A DNA stretch of 64,000 nt, taken from a virus. Both the position numbers and the translations under genes were made by a program. The DNA is taken from the IMG/VR virus record IMGVR_UViG_3300047472_000281, positions 1-64,000 of that record; one strand, written 5' to 3'. The notes under the pieces were generated by a model. That model worked only from the letters and a program-made list of their open reading frames with translations. It did no database searches and had not been told where the DNA came from. Below are positions 32,178 to 42,422 of the stretch, piece by piece. How positions within the stretch are numbered: the stretch's first letter is position 1; each line of letters opens with the position of its first letter.

Positions 32178-35100
32178 TTGAGCGGTGCGACACGGCGGTC
32201 GGGCTGTTCATCGCCAGGAATCCGTCCGCGCCCGAGACGCGCGCCGCCGAGGTGCAGGCCGGCGCCGACCTAGCCGACCTGATCGCCCACGCAGTCAACA
32301 TCGGCGCCCTTGGCGAAGACGACCTGCCGGACCTGCGGGTCTATGTCGACGGCGAGTCGGTGCCGTTCGCGACCTTCGAGGAAAAGGTCGAAGCGCTGGA
32401 TCTGGTCCCGGCGGCCGGGTCGATGGTCAATCTGCAAGTCGAGCCGGCAGGCGGATCGAATAGCAGCGCTCGGACGGCGCTGACCGTCATCCTGACCGCC
32501 GTCGCGGTGGTCGCCGCCTTCACCGTCGGCCCGTTCACGGCGGCGCTGTGGCAGCTGGGCGCGGCGATCGTTCCGCAGCTGACCTTCCCGATCAAGGCGC
32601 CTGACACCCTGGCGGGTCCGAACGACCAGGGCGCGCTGAACTCTGCCGCCAACCAGCGCCGGTTGCGCGGGATGATGCCGCTGCAGTTGGGCGAGGGGCG
32701 GGCGGCGTTCGACGTCGCCGCCAACGCCTACAGCAGCATCATCAACGGCGAGGTGTGGCTGACCGTCATTTTCGGCGTTCACTACGGCCCGTGCTCGATC
32801 CGCGACTACAAGATCGGCGAGACGCTGCTGTCGGACTATCCGGCCGAAGACGTTCAGATCGAAGAAAAGCTGCTGCCGGGTGAGCGGATCTTCTCGCTCT
32901 ACGCCCAGAGCGTGTCCCCGCAGCCGATGCAGGACGAGTTGGACCTGGGCGGCGCCGGCGAGGTCCACACCACGGCAGAGCAGTGCGAGCGCGTCGAGGT
33001 CGACCTGACCTGGCCACAAGGTCTATCGTTCCGCAAGGACTCCGGGTCGATCGTCCAGCAGGAAACCCGCTGCAAGATCGAGTGGGCGCCGGTCGGCTCG
33101 GACAGCTGGTCGGCCGCGCCGATCGAGAACGGACCGTTCAGCGACCGCCTGGGCGCCGCCCTGCCGGTCGGCACGGTTGACGTGATGGCCAAGACCCAGG
33201 ATCCGGTGCGCCGCACCTTCTCCTGGACCAAGGGCAACGCCGACCAGATCAAGGTTCGGGTGACCGCATGGGACCCTGAAGGCGACGACGCCACCAAGGC
33301 GACCCAGACCGTCTTCTGGACCGATCTGCGCTCGATCGTCTTCAAGCAGCCCATCGTCGACCAGAACCTGGCTTGCGTGGCGTTTCGCATCAAGTCTAGC
33401 GACGACCTGGGCGGCACCCTGCCCACGGTAACCGGCGTGGTGACCCCCCACGCCCCGGTCTATGACAGCGAGACCGGTGTCTGGGACGACGACCTAGCCA
33501 ACTGGGCGCCGACAGCCAACCACGCCGCCCATGTGCGCATGCTGCTGATGGCTCCGGCCGCCGCGAAGCCGGCGGACCCGGACGAGTGGGGCGACAGCTT
33601 CGGCGACGTCTATGACCTGATCGAAGAGCGCGGGTGGAAGGGCAGCTATCGCCTTGACCGCGAGGCCAGCCAGGAAGACGCCCTGAAGATCCTGGGCGCG
33701 ATGGGGCGGTTCTCGGCCTATGACGCGGGCGAAGGCCTGGTGCTGGTGCCGGATTGGGAAAAACCGGTCGCGCGGCAGATCTTCACTGGCCGCAACGTCG
33801 AAAACTACAGCTACACCCGGACGTTCCCCGACCCGTGCCACGCTGTCGTGGTCGAGTTCCAGAACATCGACGAGGACGGCAAGGCCGACGAGGTCATCAT
33901 CTATGCCGAAGGTTTCAGCGCCTATGGCAGCGAGGCCACCGAGGACGAAGAGGCCACGCTTCCCGCGACCCTGCTGGAGACCATCCGGCTTGACTGGCAG
34001 GCGACGGGAGATCGAGCGACCAAGGAAGGCTATGTCTTCCTGGCCAAGCGCAACATCTCGGTCGAGGCGCACGAGTGGACCGCCGGGCCCAGCGCCATCG
34101 CGGCGTCCTATGGCGCTCGGGTAAAGCTGCGGCACTATTCGGCGCTGTACGGCGCCGGTGAGGGCAGGGTTCAGTTCCGCCACTTCTCGGGCGGTCTGGT
34201 CAGCGGCGTTCGCCTCGACGACGAAGTCGAGATGGTCGAGGGCGAAACCTATGCCCTCGACGTACAGCGGACCGACCGGATCATCCCCGGCATGCTGCTG
34301 GTCACCACGCCAGGCCGCACCCGCGACCTGATGTTCCCGGTGGCGCTGGCGCCGGAAGACGCGCCGGAGGCCGACGACACCGTCGCGTTCGGCCGCACCG
34401 ACGTGGTCACGGAAGATCTCGAGATCGTGGACTTCTCGCCTTCAGGCGATCAGGTGCAGATCTCGGCGCGCAAATACATCGGACCGGAGTTGGTGGCCGC
34501 CGAGACCGGCGACATCCCCGAGTTCACGACCAAACTGACACCGACGGCCAGGGCGCCGCGCCCGCGCCTGCTGGGCATCACGGCGGCCTCTCCAGACGGG
34601 GTGAAGATCGCCTTCGATGTGGCCGAGGTGCGCGGCGCGCTGATCGAGAGCTTCCCGGTTCGCTGGCGTCGTTCGACCTCGGACACCGACGAGAACCCCT
34701 GGCAGATCCTGACGCCACTGGCGGCCAATCAGCGGCTGGCGATCACCCCGCCGTTCCCCGATGCCGCGTCGGCCGGCCAGGATCCGGAGTCGGCGTACAA
34801 GGTCGATGTCGAGATCCGCAGCAAGCTGCGCTCTGGCGACGTCTCGGCGCCGTTGCTGGTCACCGACATCCAGGTGTCGCGCCTTGTCAAGCCGCCGACC
34901 GGCTTCGCGGCCGCCGGCGTCAAGCGGACGGCTGCGGACGGCTCGTCCTATCCGGCGCTGACCGTCAGCGCCAACGCCATCACGTCGGGCCTCGAGCAGG
35001 ATCTGATTGTCGAGATCCGCCCGGCCGGTGGCTCGGACACGTCCTGGAAGAGCGCCGGCCAGCCGCTGGCGGCCAGCAACCCGATCGGCGACTTCACGGC

Positions 35101-36328
35101 GGTGACCAGCGGGTCCCTGCTGGACACCCGCGCGCAGTGGCGCACCAGCGACAACTGGACCTCAGAATGGGTCGAGATCAGCGACGTGCTGATCCCCCTC
35201 AACGCCCTGATCAGCGCGGGCGTGACCACGATCGGGGGGCTGACGCCGGCGGAACTGGTCGCGGCTTTCGAGGCGACCGTCGATCAGGGCCGCGAGCTGA
35301 CGCGGGCCACGCTGGAACTGAGCCTGCGGGCGATCGAAGAGCGCGGCCAGCTGATCACCGAGACGTTCCACAATGGGGTCAGGGTCAAGCGGATCCTGAT
35401 CAACGACGATCAGACCTGGGACGATGGCGACAAGTCGTTCTGGGAGCGGATGAGCCTGATGGCCATCCTGGCTGATGACGGGCTGTCGATGATCGTTCAG
35501 CACGACACGCTGATGTGGTCGCCGACCGAGAGCTATGCGACCCACGTCGAGGGCATTCGAACCCAGATCGGAACCGACATCGCGACGGCCACGGAGTCGA
35601 TCCACACATGGGTCGACGAGGACAGCGCCGGGTCGATCTGGATCCGCGACCTCGAGGTGGCCTTCGGTCTCGACTTCATCGGGTCGATCACCGAGACGAC
35701 CTCGATCGTGTCGGGGATCGGCGGCACGTATACGCTGGCCTTCGACATCAATGGCCACGCCAGCGGCTTCCGCCTGGCCAACGATGGTTCGCTGTCGTCG
35801 ATGGTGTTCCTGAGCGACGAAATCGGTTTCGCCAACAATGCCGGCGACGTCGTCTACCCGCTGTCGATCGTCGGCAGCATCGTCCGGGCGACGAACTTCG
35901 AAGCCGACATGATCAAGGCCAACACGATCACGGCCGACCGGATCATCGGCGGCGAGATCACCGACAGCGTGTTCTCGTCGTCGGGCTCGACCTATGGTCT
36001 TTCGATCGGCTCTTGGACCACGGTCCGGACCATCAACTACACCAGCATCGGCGGCCGCCTGCAGATCCTGAGCCAGGCGACGGTGGAAGCGGTCGCGCCG
36101 AGCGACGCCTATTTCGGCTTCCAGATCGTGGTCGACGGCAGCGTGCTGGACGATTGGCCAAAGCGGGTCCTTTCGGGTGACTACGCCCGCGAGTTCGCGC
36201 TGTCCAACTGGACCCCGTCAGCCGGCGCCCACACGATCGAGTATCAGATCCTGCTCTATGGCGGCAGCGGCGCGGGCAACTCGCTGAACCAGCTTCTCTA
36301 CATCACCGAATACAAGACGGAGCACTGA
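32168..36328 (+). CDS. Tail tip host-specificity protein (lambda gpJ-like)
   Basis: 1386 residues from ATG 32168, overlapping the peptidase gene by ten bases. A hydrophobic stretch near residues 95-135 (LTVILTAVAVVAAFTVGPFT) resembles the lambda gpI hydrophobic region, so gpI and gpJ may be fused. Next come the gpJ hub domains (LNSAANQRRLRGMMPLQLGE), fibronectin-like repeats and a C-terminal beta-rich tip. It forms the central tip that recognises the host and holds the peptidase. No separate gpI gene was seen. Confidence 0.9.
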   Translation: MRVIERCDTAVGLFIARNPSAPETRAAEVQAGADLADLIAHAVNIGALGEDDLPDLRVYVDGESVPFATFEEKVEALDLVPAAGSMVNLQVEPAGGSNSSARTALTVILTAVAVVAAFTVGPFTAALWQLGAAIVPQLTFPIKAPDTLAGPNDQGALNSAANQRRLRGMMPLQLGEGRAAFDVAANAYSSIINGEVWLTVIFGVHYGPCSIRDYKIGETLLSDYPAEDVQIEEKLLPGERIFSLYAQSVSPQPMQDELDLGGAGEVHTTAEQCERVEVDLTWPQGLSFRKDSGSIVQQETRCKIEWAPVGSDSWSAAPIENGPFSDRLGAALPVGTVDVMAKTQDPVRRTFSWTKGNADQIKVRVTAWDPEGDDATKATQTVFWTDLRSIVFKQPIVDQNLACVAFRIKSSDDLGGTLPTVTGVVTPHAPVYDSETGVWDDDLANWAPTANHAAHVRMLLMAPAAAKPADPDEWGDSFGDVYDLIEERGWKGSYRLDREASQEDALKILGAMGRFSAYDAGEGLVLVPDWEKPVARQIFTGRNVENYSYTRTFPDPCHAVVVEFQNIDEDGKADEVIIYAEGFSAYGSEATEDEEATLPATLLETIRLDWQATGDRATKEGYVFLAKRNISVEAHEWTAGPSAIAASYGARVKLRHYSALYGAGEGRVQFRHFSGGLVSGVRLDDEVEMVEGETYALDVQRTDRIIPGMLLVTTPGRTRDLMFPVALAPEDAPEADDTVAFGRTDVVTEDLEIVDFSPSGDQVQISARKYIGPELVAAETGDIPEFTTKLTPTARAPRPRLLGITAASPDGVKIAFDVAEVRGALIESFPVRWRRSTSDTDENPWQILTPLAANQRLAITPPFPDAASAGQDPESAYKVDVEIRSKLRSGDVSAPLLVTDIQVSRLVKPPTGFAAAGVKRTAADGSSYPALTVSANAITSGLEQDLIVEIRPAGGSDTSWKSAGQPLAASNPIGDFTAVTSGSLLDTRAQWRTSDNWTSEWVEISDVLIPLNALISAGVTTIGGLTPAELVAAFEATVDQGRELTRATLELSLRAIEERGQLITETFHNGVRVKRILINDDQTWDDGDKSFWERMSLMAILADDGLSMIVQHDTLMWSPTESYATHVEGIRTQIGTDIATATESIHTWVDEDSAGSIWIRDLEVAFGLDFIGSITETTSIVSGIGGTYTLAFDINGHASGFRLANDGSLSSMVFLSDEIGFANNAGDVVYPLSIVGSIVRATNFEADMIKANTITADRIIGGEITDSVFSSSGSTYGLSIGSWTTVRTINYTSIGGRLQILSQATVEAVAPSDAYFGFQIVVDGSVLDDWPKRVLSGDYAREFALSNWTPSAGAHTIEYQILLYGGSGAGNSLNQLLYITEYKTEH

Positions 36329-36330
36329 CC

Positions 36331-36555
36331 ATGGCCCGCGTCCTGGCCGTCTTCTACGACGGCGATGTCGCCGTGAGCGCCTTCAAGGGCTCCCAGGCAC
36401 ACTTCGAAGCCAACCGCGACAACGAGAACCTGCCCTGGCGGGTCCTAACCGGCACGCCGTGGGGCGACCTGCCGAACTATCGCGGCGCACCCACCCTGAC
36501 TGAGTTCGACGCCTGGGTCGCCGCCCAGGCTCCCGATCCCCTGCTGCTCACCTAG
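36331..36555 (+). CDS. Hypothetical small protein between tail tip and fibre genes
   Basis: 74 residues, ATG 36331. Sequence ARVLAVFYDGDVAVSAFKGS then EFDAWVAAQAPD. It may be a small tail accessory. No family recognised. Confidence 0.6.
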   Translation: MARVLAVFYDGDVAVSAFKGSQAHFEANRDNENLPWRVLTGTPWGDLPNYRGAPTLTEFDAWVAAQAPDPLLLT

Positions 36556-36566
36556 GGCCCAAGCAC

Positions 36567-36803
36567 ATGACCAACCCGCCAGCCGCCAACCCCGCCCAGG
36601 GGCTGGCGATCGAGAAGCTGCGCCTGCTCGAAGCCCACCACCAACTGTCAGAGCGCATCAAGTCCGACACCGTCGAGCTGGAGCGCGTCAGCGCCCGCCT
36701 GGGCGAGGTGATCGGCGAGATGCGCGGCCGCAAGGCGGGCGCGGCCGAAGCCCGGGCCGAAGCCGCCAAACCCGACAAGCCCCCCACCGAGGATCAAGTC
36801 TGA
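36567..36803 (+). CDS. Small coiled-coil protein
   Basis: 78 residues, ATG 36567. Residues 12-55 form a heptad-like helix (IEKLRLLEAHHQLSERIKSD), and the tail is alanine/lysine/proline-rich. It overlaps the fibre gene start by one base. It may assist fibre trimerisation or attachment. Confidence 0.6.
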   Translation: MTNPPAANPAQGLAIEKLRLLEAHHQLSERIKSDTVELERVSARLGEVIGEMRGRKAGAAEARAEAAKPDKPPTEDQV

Positions 36804-39800
36804 TGCCGTCCCTGCCGACTTCCACGCCGACCTTCGCGAGCCAGTTCGCCGCGCTGCTGGTCGATCAAGGCGTGACGCTCGACAATGCGACGACCTTCGC
36901 CACGTCCTTTTCCACCCAGCTGACTGACTGGCTGGGCGGCGAGGGGGCTATCCCCGCCGCGCTGTCGCAGAAGCTGGCGACGGCGATCGGCAACATCAAC
37001 ATCGACGCCCTGCAGCGCATCGAGTGGTGGACCGGGACGATCACCGGCGGGCCGAACAGCGACGGCCTGTATCCGATGACCAACGCGGCCGGGGTCACGA
37101 CGCCGTTCCCCTGCCTGGCCAAGATCCTGTTGGATGTGAAGGGCCTGATCCCAAAGGGCGAGAAGGCGACCTATGCCGAACTGCCGGCCTCCGGAAACAG
37201 CGTCGGTGACATGTGGAATGTCGCGCTTGACGGCCGTTCCTATGTATGGGGCACCGGCGCCAGCTGGATCGACATGGGCGCTTTCCGAGGCGCAACGGGC
37301 GCGAGCGCGGGCCAGGAGTTCACCATCGCCGGCGGCAACGCCGCGTCGGATCCTGGCAACGGCAAGATCAAGTTCAACAACGCCACGCCGGCCAGCGTGA
37401 CGGCCCTCTACGTCGATAACCTCAATCAGGGCGGCTCCGACGTCACGGCCTGGCTTGACGCGATCAGCCTGCAGACCACTGCGATCCGCGCCCAGTTGAC
37501 CCTGCGCCAGGTCGGTTCCGACAAGGTGATGACGTTCAACGTCACCGGCGCCGTGACGAACGCCGCGAGCTACCGGACGATTCCTGGGGCGGTGGTCGGC
37601 ACCGCGCCCGCGTTCGATGTGGGCGCTCGCCTGCAGCTTTCGGTGGGCTTTACTCCGGCTATGCTTGCCGAGGCGGCGGCGGCGACGGCGGACGCCAACA
37701 CCAAGGCAGGTCTGGCGGACACTGCAGCGACCAATGCCAACACCAAGGCCGGCCTCGCGCAGACGGCGGCGACGGCGGCCGACACAGCGAGAACCGATCT
37801 CGCGAGCGCCAGCGCTACGATCTTCGCCGCCAAGGACACCACGGTCGCTGCCCGGGACGAGGTCGTGGGCGTCTATGGCTCGAACGCCACCACTGGGACC
37901 TACCCAGCCGTAGACGGGACCAACACGTTCGCCTCAGGGCTGACCGCTTATCCGAACTCGCCGGTCACCGTGGCGGGCAACATCACCGGCGTTTCCCTGT
38001 TTGTCGCCGAAGCCGGCGCCGCCACGCTCGTGGTCTCATCGCTCAACGGGGACGGCACCCTAAAGCTTGAGGCCTCCAAGGACGTCACTCTCGCGATCGG
38101 CGTTAACACCTTCGAGGACTGGTATCCTAGCGTAAGCGTGGGCTGGTTCGTGGGTGTCTACCGGGCGGTCTCCGGACCCAGGTACGCGACCGGCGCCACA
38201 ACGTACTACACGACAGGGCTCACCGGCGCGGCTAGCGCTAAGACATCCGCATCGGCCAACCTGCGCCTGAGCTACCGCGTCGAGACTGGCATGCTCAAGC
38301 GCATGCGGGTGGAAGAGGTCGCGTCAGCCGACGCCGTCGAGAAGATCACCGGCTCGACGACGACCTTTGGCACCTATCCCCCTGGCGATGGCTCGAACAC
38401 CCTTGCCAGCAACATCACCACGATCCCGCAGGTTGCTTCGACGAAGGCCGGCACTGTCACTGACGTGGCGGTGCACGCGCTGCTGGCGGGCGCCGCGACG
38501 ATCTGCGTGGTGTCGCTGAACGGCGATGGAACCGTCAAGCTCGAAGCCTCGGCGCCGGTGACGCTGGCGGTTGGGGCCAACGACTTCAGCGGTCTAACCT
38601 TGCCCATCCAGGTTGGCTGGTACGTCGGTATCCATGCGGCCGCCTCGACGATCCGATATGCCGGGACTACACCCGGCATATATTACACGACCGGCATTCC
38701 TGGGCTGGCCACCGCCAAAAGCACGAGCACGGTGGGTGCCAAGATCGCCTATAAGGTTCGTACCGGGCTCACCTTGACGGCCGCTGGAGAAGCTTTCAGG
38801 GCGAAGGCCGCCGAACTGGCCAACTCCACGGCCATTGCGGCGGAGACGGCCCGGGCCGGAGCCGCAGAGACTTCGCTGCAGGGCCAGATCACCGGGTCAA
38901 CGGTTCAGCAGGGCTTGTACCCCGCCACTGATCAGACCTTCTCGCTGGCCGATGGCTACACCGCCATCAATGGGTCACCGATCTCCGCCGCTGGTCGACT
39001 CTCAACGGTGTCGGTGTTCGTGGCGGGCGCTCAGACCGGAACCCTCTGCTTGCTGACCAAGAATGGCTCCAACCAGTTCACGCTGGTGGCCAGCAAGGTG
39101 GTGACCCTCGCGACGGGCCTAAACGCCCTGACTTGGTCGCAGGCTGTCGCCGCGGGCCAATACCTGGGCCTCTACGCGCCCGGCAACGGTGTCGGTTCGA
39201 ATAAAGGTGTGAAGTACGCCTCGGCGGGCGGCGCGGGGCTCAACAACTACTACGTCAGCGGCTTGCCGGCGACGGACTCGGCTAGCACCGCTCTTGGCAC
39301 GAACACTCTCCTGTCGTTGGGATGGTCGTTCGCCCAAGGCCTTGGCACCCGGCTGACCGCCGTCGAGGACACTCAGGCAACCGAGTCGGGAGCAGCAGCG
39401 GCCGTGGCGGCCGAAATCACGCGGGCGACAAACGCTGAAGCCGCACTGCAGGCCCAGATCACGGGCTCGAACGTCAGCCAAGGTCAGTCGCCGGCGGTCC
39501 ACCTCTCGTTCGGCTTGGCCGACGGCTATACCGCGATCCCAGGCACGCCCATCAGCGCCAGCGGCAAACTGGCCTCGGTGTCGGTCTACTCCTCGGGTGC
39601 TCAGGCCGGAAAGCTCTGTCTTCTTACCAAGAACGGCGCGAACCAGTTCACGCTGGTGGCCTCCAAAGATGTCACCCTGATCAACGGCCTCAACACTCTC
39701 GCTTGGTCGTATGCCATCACCGCCGGCCAATACATTGGTGTCTATGCGGCGGGGCCAGGGGGTGGCGGAAACCATGGGGTTGAGTACGCGACGACCGGCG

Positions 39801-41251
39801 GACCGGGGCTCAATAACTATTACCTTTCCGGCGTCGCGGCGACGAACACGGCCAGTTCGGCGCTTGGGACAAACAGCCTCTTCGCCATCGGCTGGACCTT
39901 TGCCCTAGGCCTGGGCACCCGGGTAACTGCCCTTGAGGATGCTCTTGCTTCGCCTCCGGCCCCCGCGTCGTTGACGGCGGCAGGTATTGGCCTCCTGGAT
40001 GCGGCCGACAAAACCGGGGCGACAGACGCGACGGCTGTATTCGCGGCGGCCGTCGCCGCTCACCCTGCGCCTTATGTGCCGCCTGGGATCTTCGCCGTCA
40101 CCGCGCTAGCGTCTGGTGGCGCGGGCTTCTGGGGGCCCGGCAAAGTCTATGTCAATGGCGTCCGCTATCCGCTGCCGGCGAGGCCGTCGAAGACCACCTT
40201 GCACCACAAACTGCGGTCAGGTTTTGGGCGGCTAGCGGGTACAGGCTCGCCGCTTGTCCTGATCGGCGACAGCTTGAGCGCGCACTTCACCGCGTCGGTG
40301 TTGGGCAAGCATTGGTTTAACCAGCTGGAGGACTTCCTCAATATTGACAGCGCGCCAGGGTCGGAGCCATCCACGGTGGTGGTGCGCAACGATGACGGCA
40401 CTACAGGAGAGACAGCGGCATTCTATGGCTTGACGGTGTCGGGCGGCTCTAACGGGACGCGCGGGCCTGTCGGCAAGTCCGTGATCCTGGCGGCCGGTGA
40501 CTATATTGAGCTGACGGGCGCCTACTCAGAGGTCGACGCTTTCTATCAGCAGCAATCTGGCGCGGGCCACATCCTGTTCAGCTACAACGGCGGAGCGGCA
40601 TACAAGGATGTGGATGCGTCGGGTGCGACGACCTTGGACAAGTACACCGGCCCTAGCGCCACCGGCCAAACGGCCTCTGGCACCTATCGCCTGACCGCCA
40701 GTGGCGGACCTGTGGAAATTACGGGCATATTGCGCCACGCGCCGACCCTGTCGACGGGCGGCACGCCGCGACCGATTCGCTGTATGCGGGCTGCTTATGG
40801 CGGCTACACGGGCTCAAACTTCACCGACGCGCGGATCGACAGCATCATCGCCCAAGCAACGTCAGCGGCTGGCGGGCCAAACCCTGAATACATCATGGCG
40901 CCCTTTACGAACGACATGCTGTTCGGCTCTGCTCCCCGGCCGGCGACTTATGAGGGCAACCTTAATCGGATGATCGCTCGTGTCCAAGCGACGACACCGA
41001 GCCGGGTATCCCTGCTGACCCCGCCCCGTCCCCGCTTCAGCTCATGGGGAAGCTATCTTACGGCAGGCCAGGACTTCGACACCTTCCTGGCGATTGCCCA
41101 AAAGGTTGGTGCGTCCACCGGTTGCCCCGTGCTTTCGCTCGATACGGTAGACTTCGACGCCGAGGGATTATTCGGCGCCGACCACCTGCATTGGAACGAC
41201 GCGGGCAACGATCGTGTCTTCGACATCTTCGCGGAGTGGCGTGCCCAATAA
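36803..41251 (+). CDS. Tail fibre with four repeated domains and C-terminal SGNH hydrolase
   Basis: 1482 residues. After an N-terminal attachment region and an alanine/threonine coiled segment (about 290-350), four related beta domains begin near residues 352, 513, 694 and 884. Each has a Y-TTG/YY-SG signature. Residues about 1135-1482 form an SGNH/GDSL hydrolase: Ser1157 in IGDSLS, an N in PFTNDM and Asp1460/His1463 in GADHLHWNDAG. It probably binds and de-esterifies a surface polysaccharide. The substrate is unknown. Confidence 0.85.
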   Translation: MPSLPTSTPTFASQFAALLVDQGVTLDNATTFATSFSTQLTDWLGGEGAIPAALSQKLATAIGNINIDALQRIEWWTGTITGGPNSDGLYPMTNAAGVTTPFPCLAKILLDVKGLIPKGEKATYAELPASGNSVGDMWNVALDGRSYVWGTGASWIDMGAFRGATGASAGQEFTIAGGNAASDPGNGKIKFNNATPASVTALYVDNLNQGGSDVTAWLDAISLQTTAIRAQLTLRQVGSDKVMTFNVTGAVTNAASYRTIPGAVVGTAPAFDVGARLQLSVGFTPAMLAEAAAATADANTKAGLADTAATNANTKAGLAQTAATAADTARTDLASASATIFAAKDTTVAARDEVVGVYGSNATTGTYPAVDGTNTFASGLTAYPNSPVTVAGNITGVSLFVAEAGAATLVVSSLNGDGTLKLEASKDVTLAIGVNTFEDWYPSVSVGWFVGVYRAVSGPRYATGATTYYTTGLTGAASAKTSASANLRLSYRVETGMLKRMRVEEVASADAVEKITGSTTTFGTYPPGDGSNTLASNITTIPQVASTKAGTVTDVAVHALLAGAATICVVSLNGDGTVKLEASAPVTLAVGANDFSGLTLPIQVGWYVGIHAAASTIRYAGTTPGIYYTTGIPGLATAKSTSTVGAKIAYKVRTGLTLTAAGEAFRAKAAELANSTAIAAETARAGAAETSLQGQITGSTVQQGLYPATDQTFSLADGYTAINGSPISAAGRLSTVSVFVAGAQTGTLCLLTKNGSNQFTLVASKVVTLATGLNALTWSQAVAAGQYLGLYAPGNGVGSNKGVKYASAGGAGLNNYYVSGLPATDSASTALGTNTLLSLGWSFAQGLGTRLTAVEDTQATESGAAAAVAAEITRATNAEAALQAQITGSNVSQGQSPAVHLSFGLADGYTAIPGTPISASGKLASVSVYSSGAQAGKLCLLTKNGANQFTLVASKDVTLINGLNTLAWSYAITAGQYIGVYAAGPGGGGNHGVEYATTGGPGLNNYYLSGVAATNTASSALGTNSLFAIGWTFALGLGTRVTALEDALASPPAPASLTAAGIGLLDAADKTGATDATAVFAAAVAAHPAPYVPPGIFAVTALASGGAGFWGPGKVYVNGVRYPLPARPSKTTLHHKLRSGFGRLAGTGSPLVLIGDSLSAHFTASVLGKHWFNQLEDFLNIDSAPGSEPSTVVVRNDDGTTGETAAFYGLTVSGGSNGTRGPVGKSVILAAGDYIELTGAYSEVDAFYQQQSGAGHILFSYNGGAAYKDVDASGATTLDKYTGPSATGQTASGTYRLTASGGPVEITGILRHAPTLSTGGTPRPIRCMRAAYGGYTGSNFTDARIDSIIAQATSAAGGPNPEYIMAPFTNDMLFGSAPRPATYEGNLNRMIARVQATTPSRVSLLTPPRPRFSSWGSYLTAGQDFDTFLAIAQKVGASTGCPVLSLDTVDFDAEGLFGADHLHWNDAGNDRVFDIFAEWRAQ

Positions 41252-41320
41252 GGGTACGGCGCACAGGCCTCGCGAGCAAATCGCATTTCCGGAACGACCG
41301 GTTGTGCTAAAGCTTAACCA

Positions 41321-42004
41321 ATGACCAGTCGGCCCAGCATCGCCTTGGCTCTGACCCTGCCGATTTTGGCAGGATGCGGCCTGCTGGTCGGATACAAGGC
41401 TTACCCTCTTCGCCATCCGGCTAACACGCATGCGGTCAGGGATAGAGCCATCGCCTCCCAGGCGGCTCAACTCGGCCACGTGGACACGCTTCTCGTCGGC
41501 GACAGTATTGTTGAGCTGTCCTACATCCCAGAGCTTTGCGGAACCGTGCTCAACGCGGGTGTCGGAGGTTCTGGGATTGCGGAGTTAGAGGCCGAGCTAC
41601 CGGTTCTACAACGAGAACTGAAGCCTAAGCTCATCGTGATCGCTACTGGCGTGAACGAAGGGGCGAGGGCGAAGAAGGTAGATGTAGCCGATTTCCGAGG
41701 GCGTTACGTGGGTCTGATCAGACTCGCTAAAGCATCGGGTGCGAGAGTTGCGGTGGCCAACGTGCCTCCGGTTTCGGACGTCGGCCCCTTGGGCGTGAAG
41801 AATTTCGATCCCGCTGTTTTGCGGGCGCTCAGCTCGGCCGTCGACTCGTCTGCCGCGCAAGAGAACGTAAAGCTGTTGGACGTGCGCGCGGCCCTCGAAG
41901 GCCCCGATGGGGCGTTGAGGCCCGATGACACCGAAGATGGCGTGCATTTGCGGCCAAGCGGCTACGGCCGCTGGCGCCCGGTCATCATGACCGCCTGCAA
42001 GTAG
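41321..42004 (+). CDS. Lipoprotein-like SGNH/GDSL hydrolase
   Basis: 227 residues, ATG 41321. The N-terminus is a signal with lipobox LAGC (Cys19). SGNH residues: Ser62 (LLVGDSIVE), Gly80 (NAGVGG), Asn112 (TGVNEG), and Asp206/His209 (EDGVHL). A membrane-anchored esterase made by the infected or lysogenic cell could remove O-acetyl groups from the surface polysaccharide the fibre recognises, blocking reinfection; that role is inference. The 69-base gap before it could hold its own promoter. Confidence 0.8.
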   Translation: MTSRPSIALALTLPILAGCGLLVGYKAYPLRHPANTHAVRDRAIASQAAQLGHVDTLLVGDSIVELSYIPELCGTVLNAGVGGSGIAELEAELPVLQRELKPKLIVIATGVNEGARAKKVDVADFRGRYVGLIRLAKASGARVAVANVPPVSDVGPLGVKNFDPAVLRALSSAVDSSAAQENVKLLDVRAALEGPDGALRPDDTEDGVHLRPSGYGRWRPVIMTACK

Positions 42005-42053
42005 GCTGGCCGAAAGCCAGCCGACAATCTTTTCATCAGTAAGGGAGGGCCAG

Positions 42054-42422
42054 ATGGCCGACACCCCGGGCGAGCCACATCTGCTGGCCGTCCTTAGCAA
42101 ACTCGCGCCCCTAGCACCGGGGGTAGCAGGCGCGGTCCTGTCCATGGCGTTCGGCGAGAAGCTGACCGTCAGGGGCAAGGCGCTCAGCGTCTGCATCGGC
42201 CTGGCGTGCGCGCTTTGGCTGGCGCCGGCGCTGATGGCGTTGCTCTCGGCCATCTGGCCGTGGGGCAAGCTGCCTGTCGAGATGGGCCAGGCGGTCACCT
42301 TCCTGACCGGCCTGTTCGGCATGATCGTGTTGGCTGGCCTTGCCCCCTGGCTGGGCAAGGTGGCCGGCGATCCGCTCAGCCTGCTGAAGGTGCGGATCAC
42401 GACCGGGGAGGTTCAGCCGTGA
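42054..42422 (+). CDS. Holin candidate
   Basis: 122 residues, ATG 42054 behind GGGAGGG. Three hydrophobic segments (about residues 18-34, 42-64 and 78-100) with a short charged C-terminus match phage holins of the three-helix type. It opens the lysis cluster. Confidence 0.75.
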   Translation: MADTPGEPHLLAVLSKLAPLAPGVAGAVLSMAFGEKLTVRGKALSVCIGLACALWLAPALMALLSAIWPWGKLPVEMGQAVTFLTGLFGMIVLAGLAPWLGKVAGDPLSLLKVRITTGEVQP

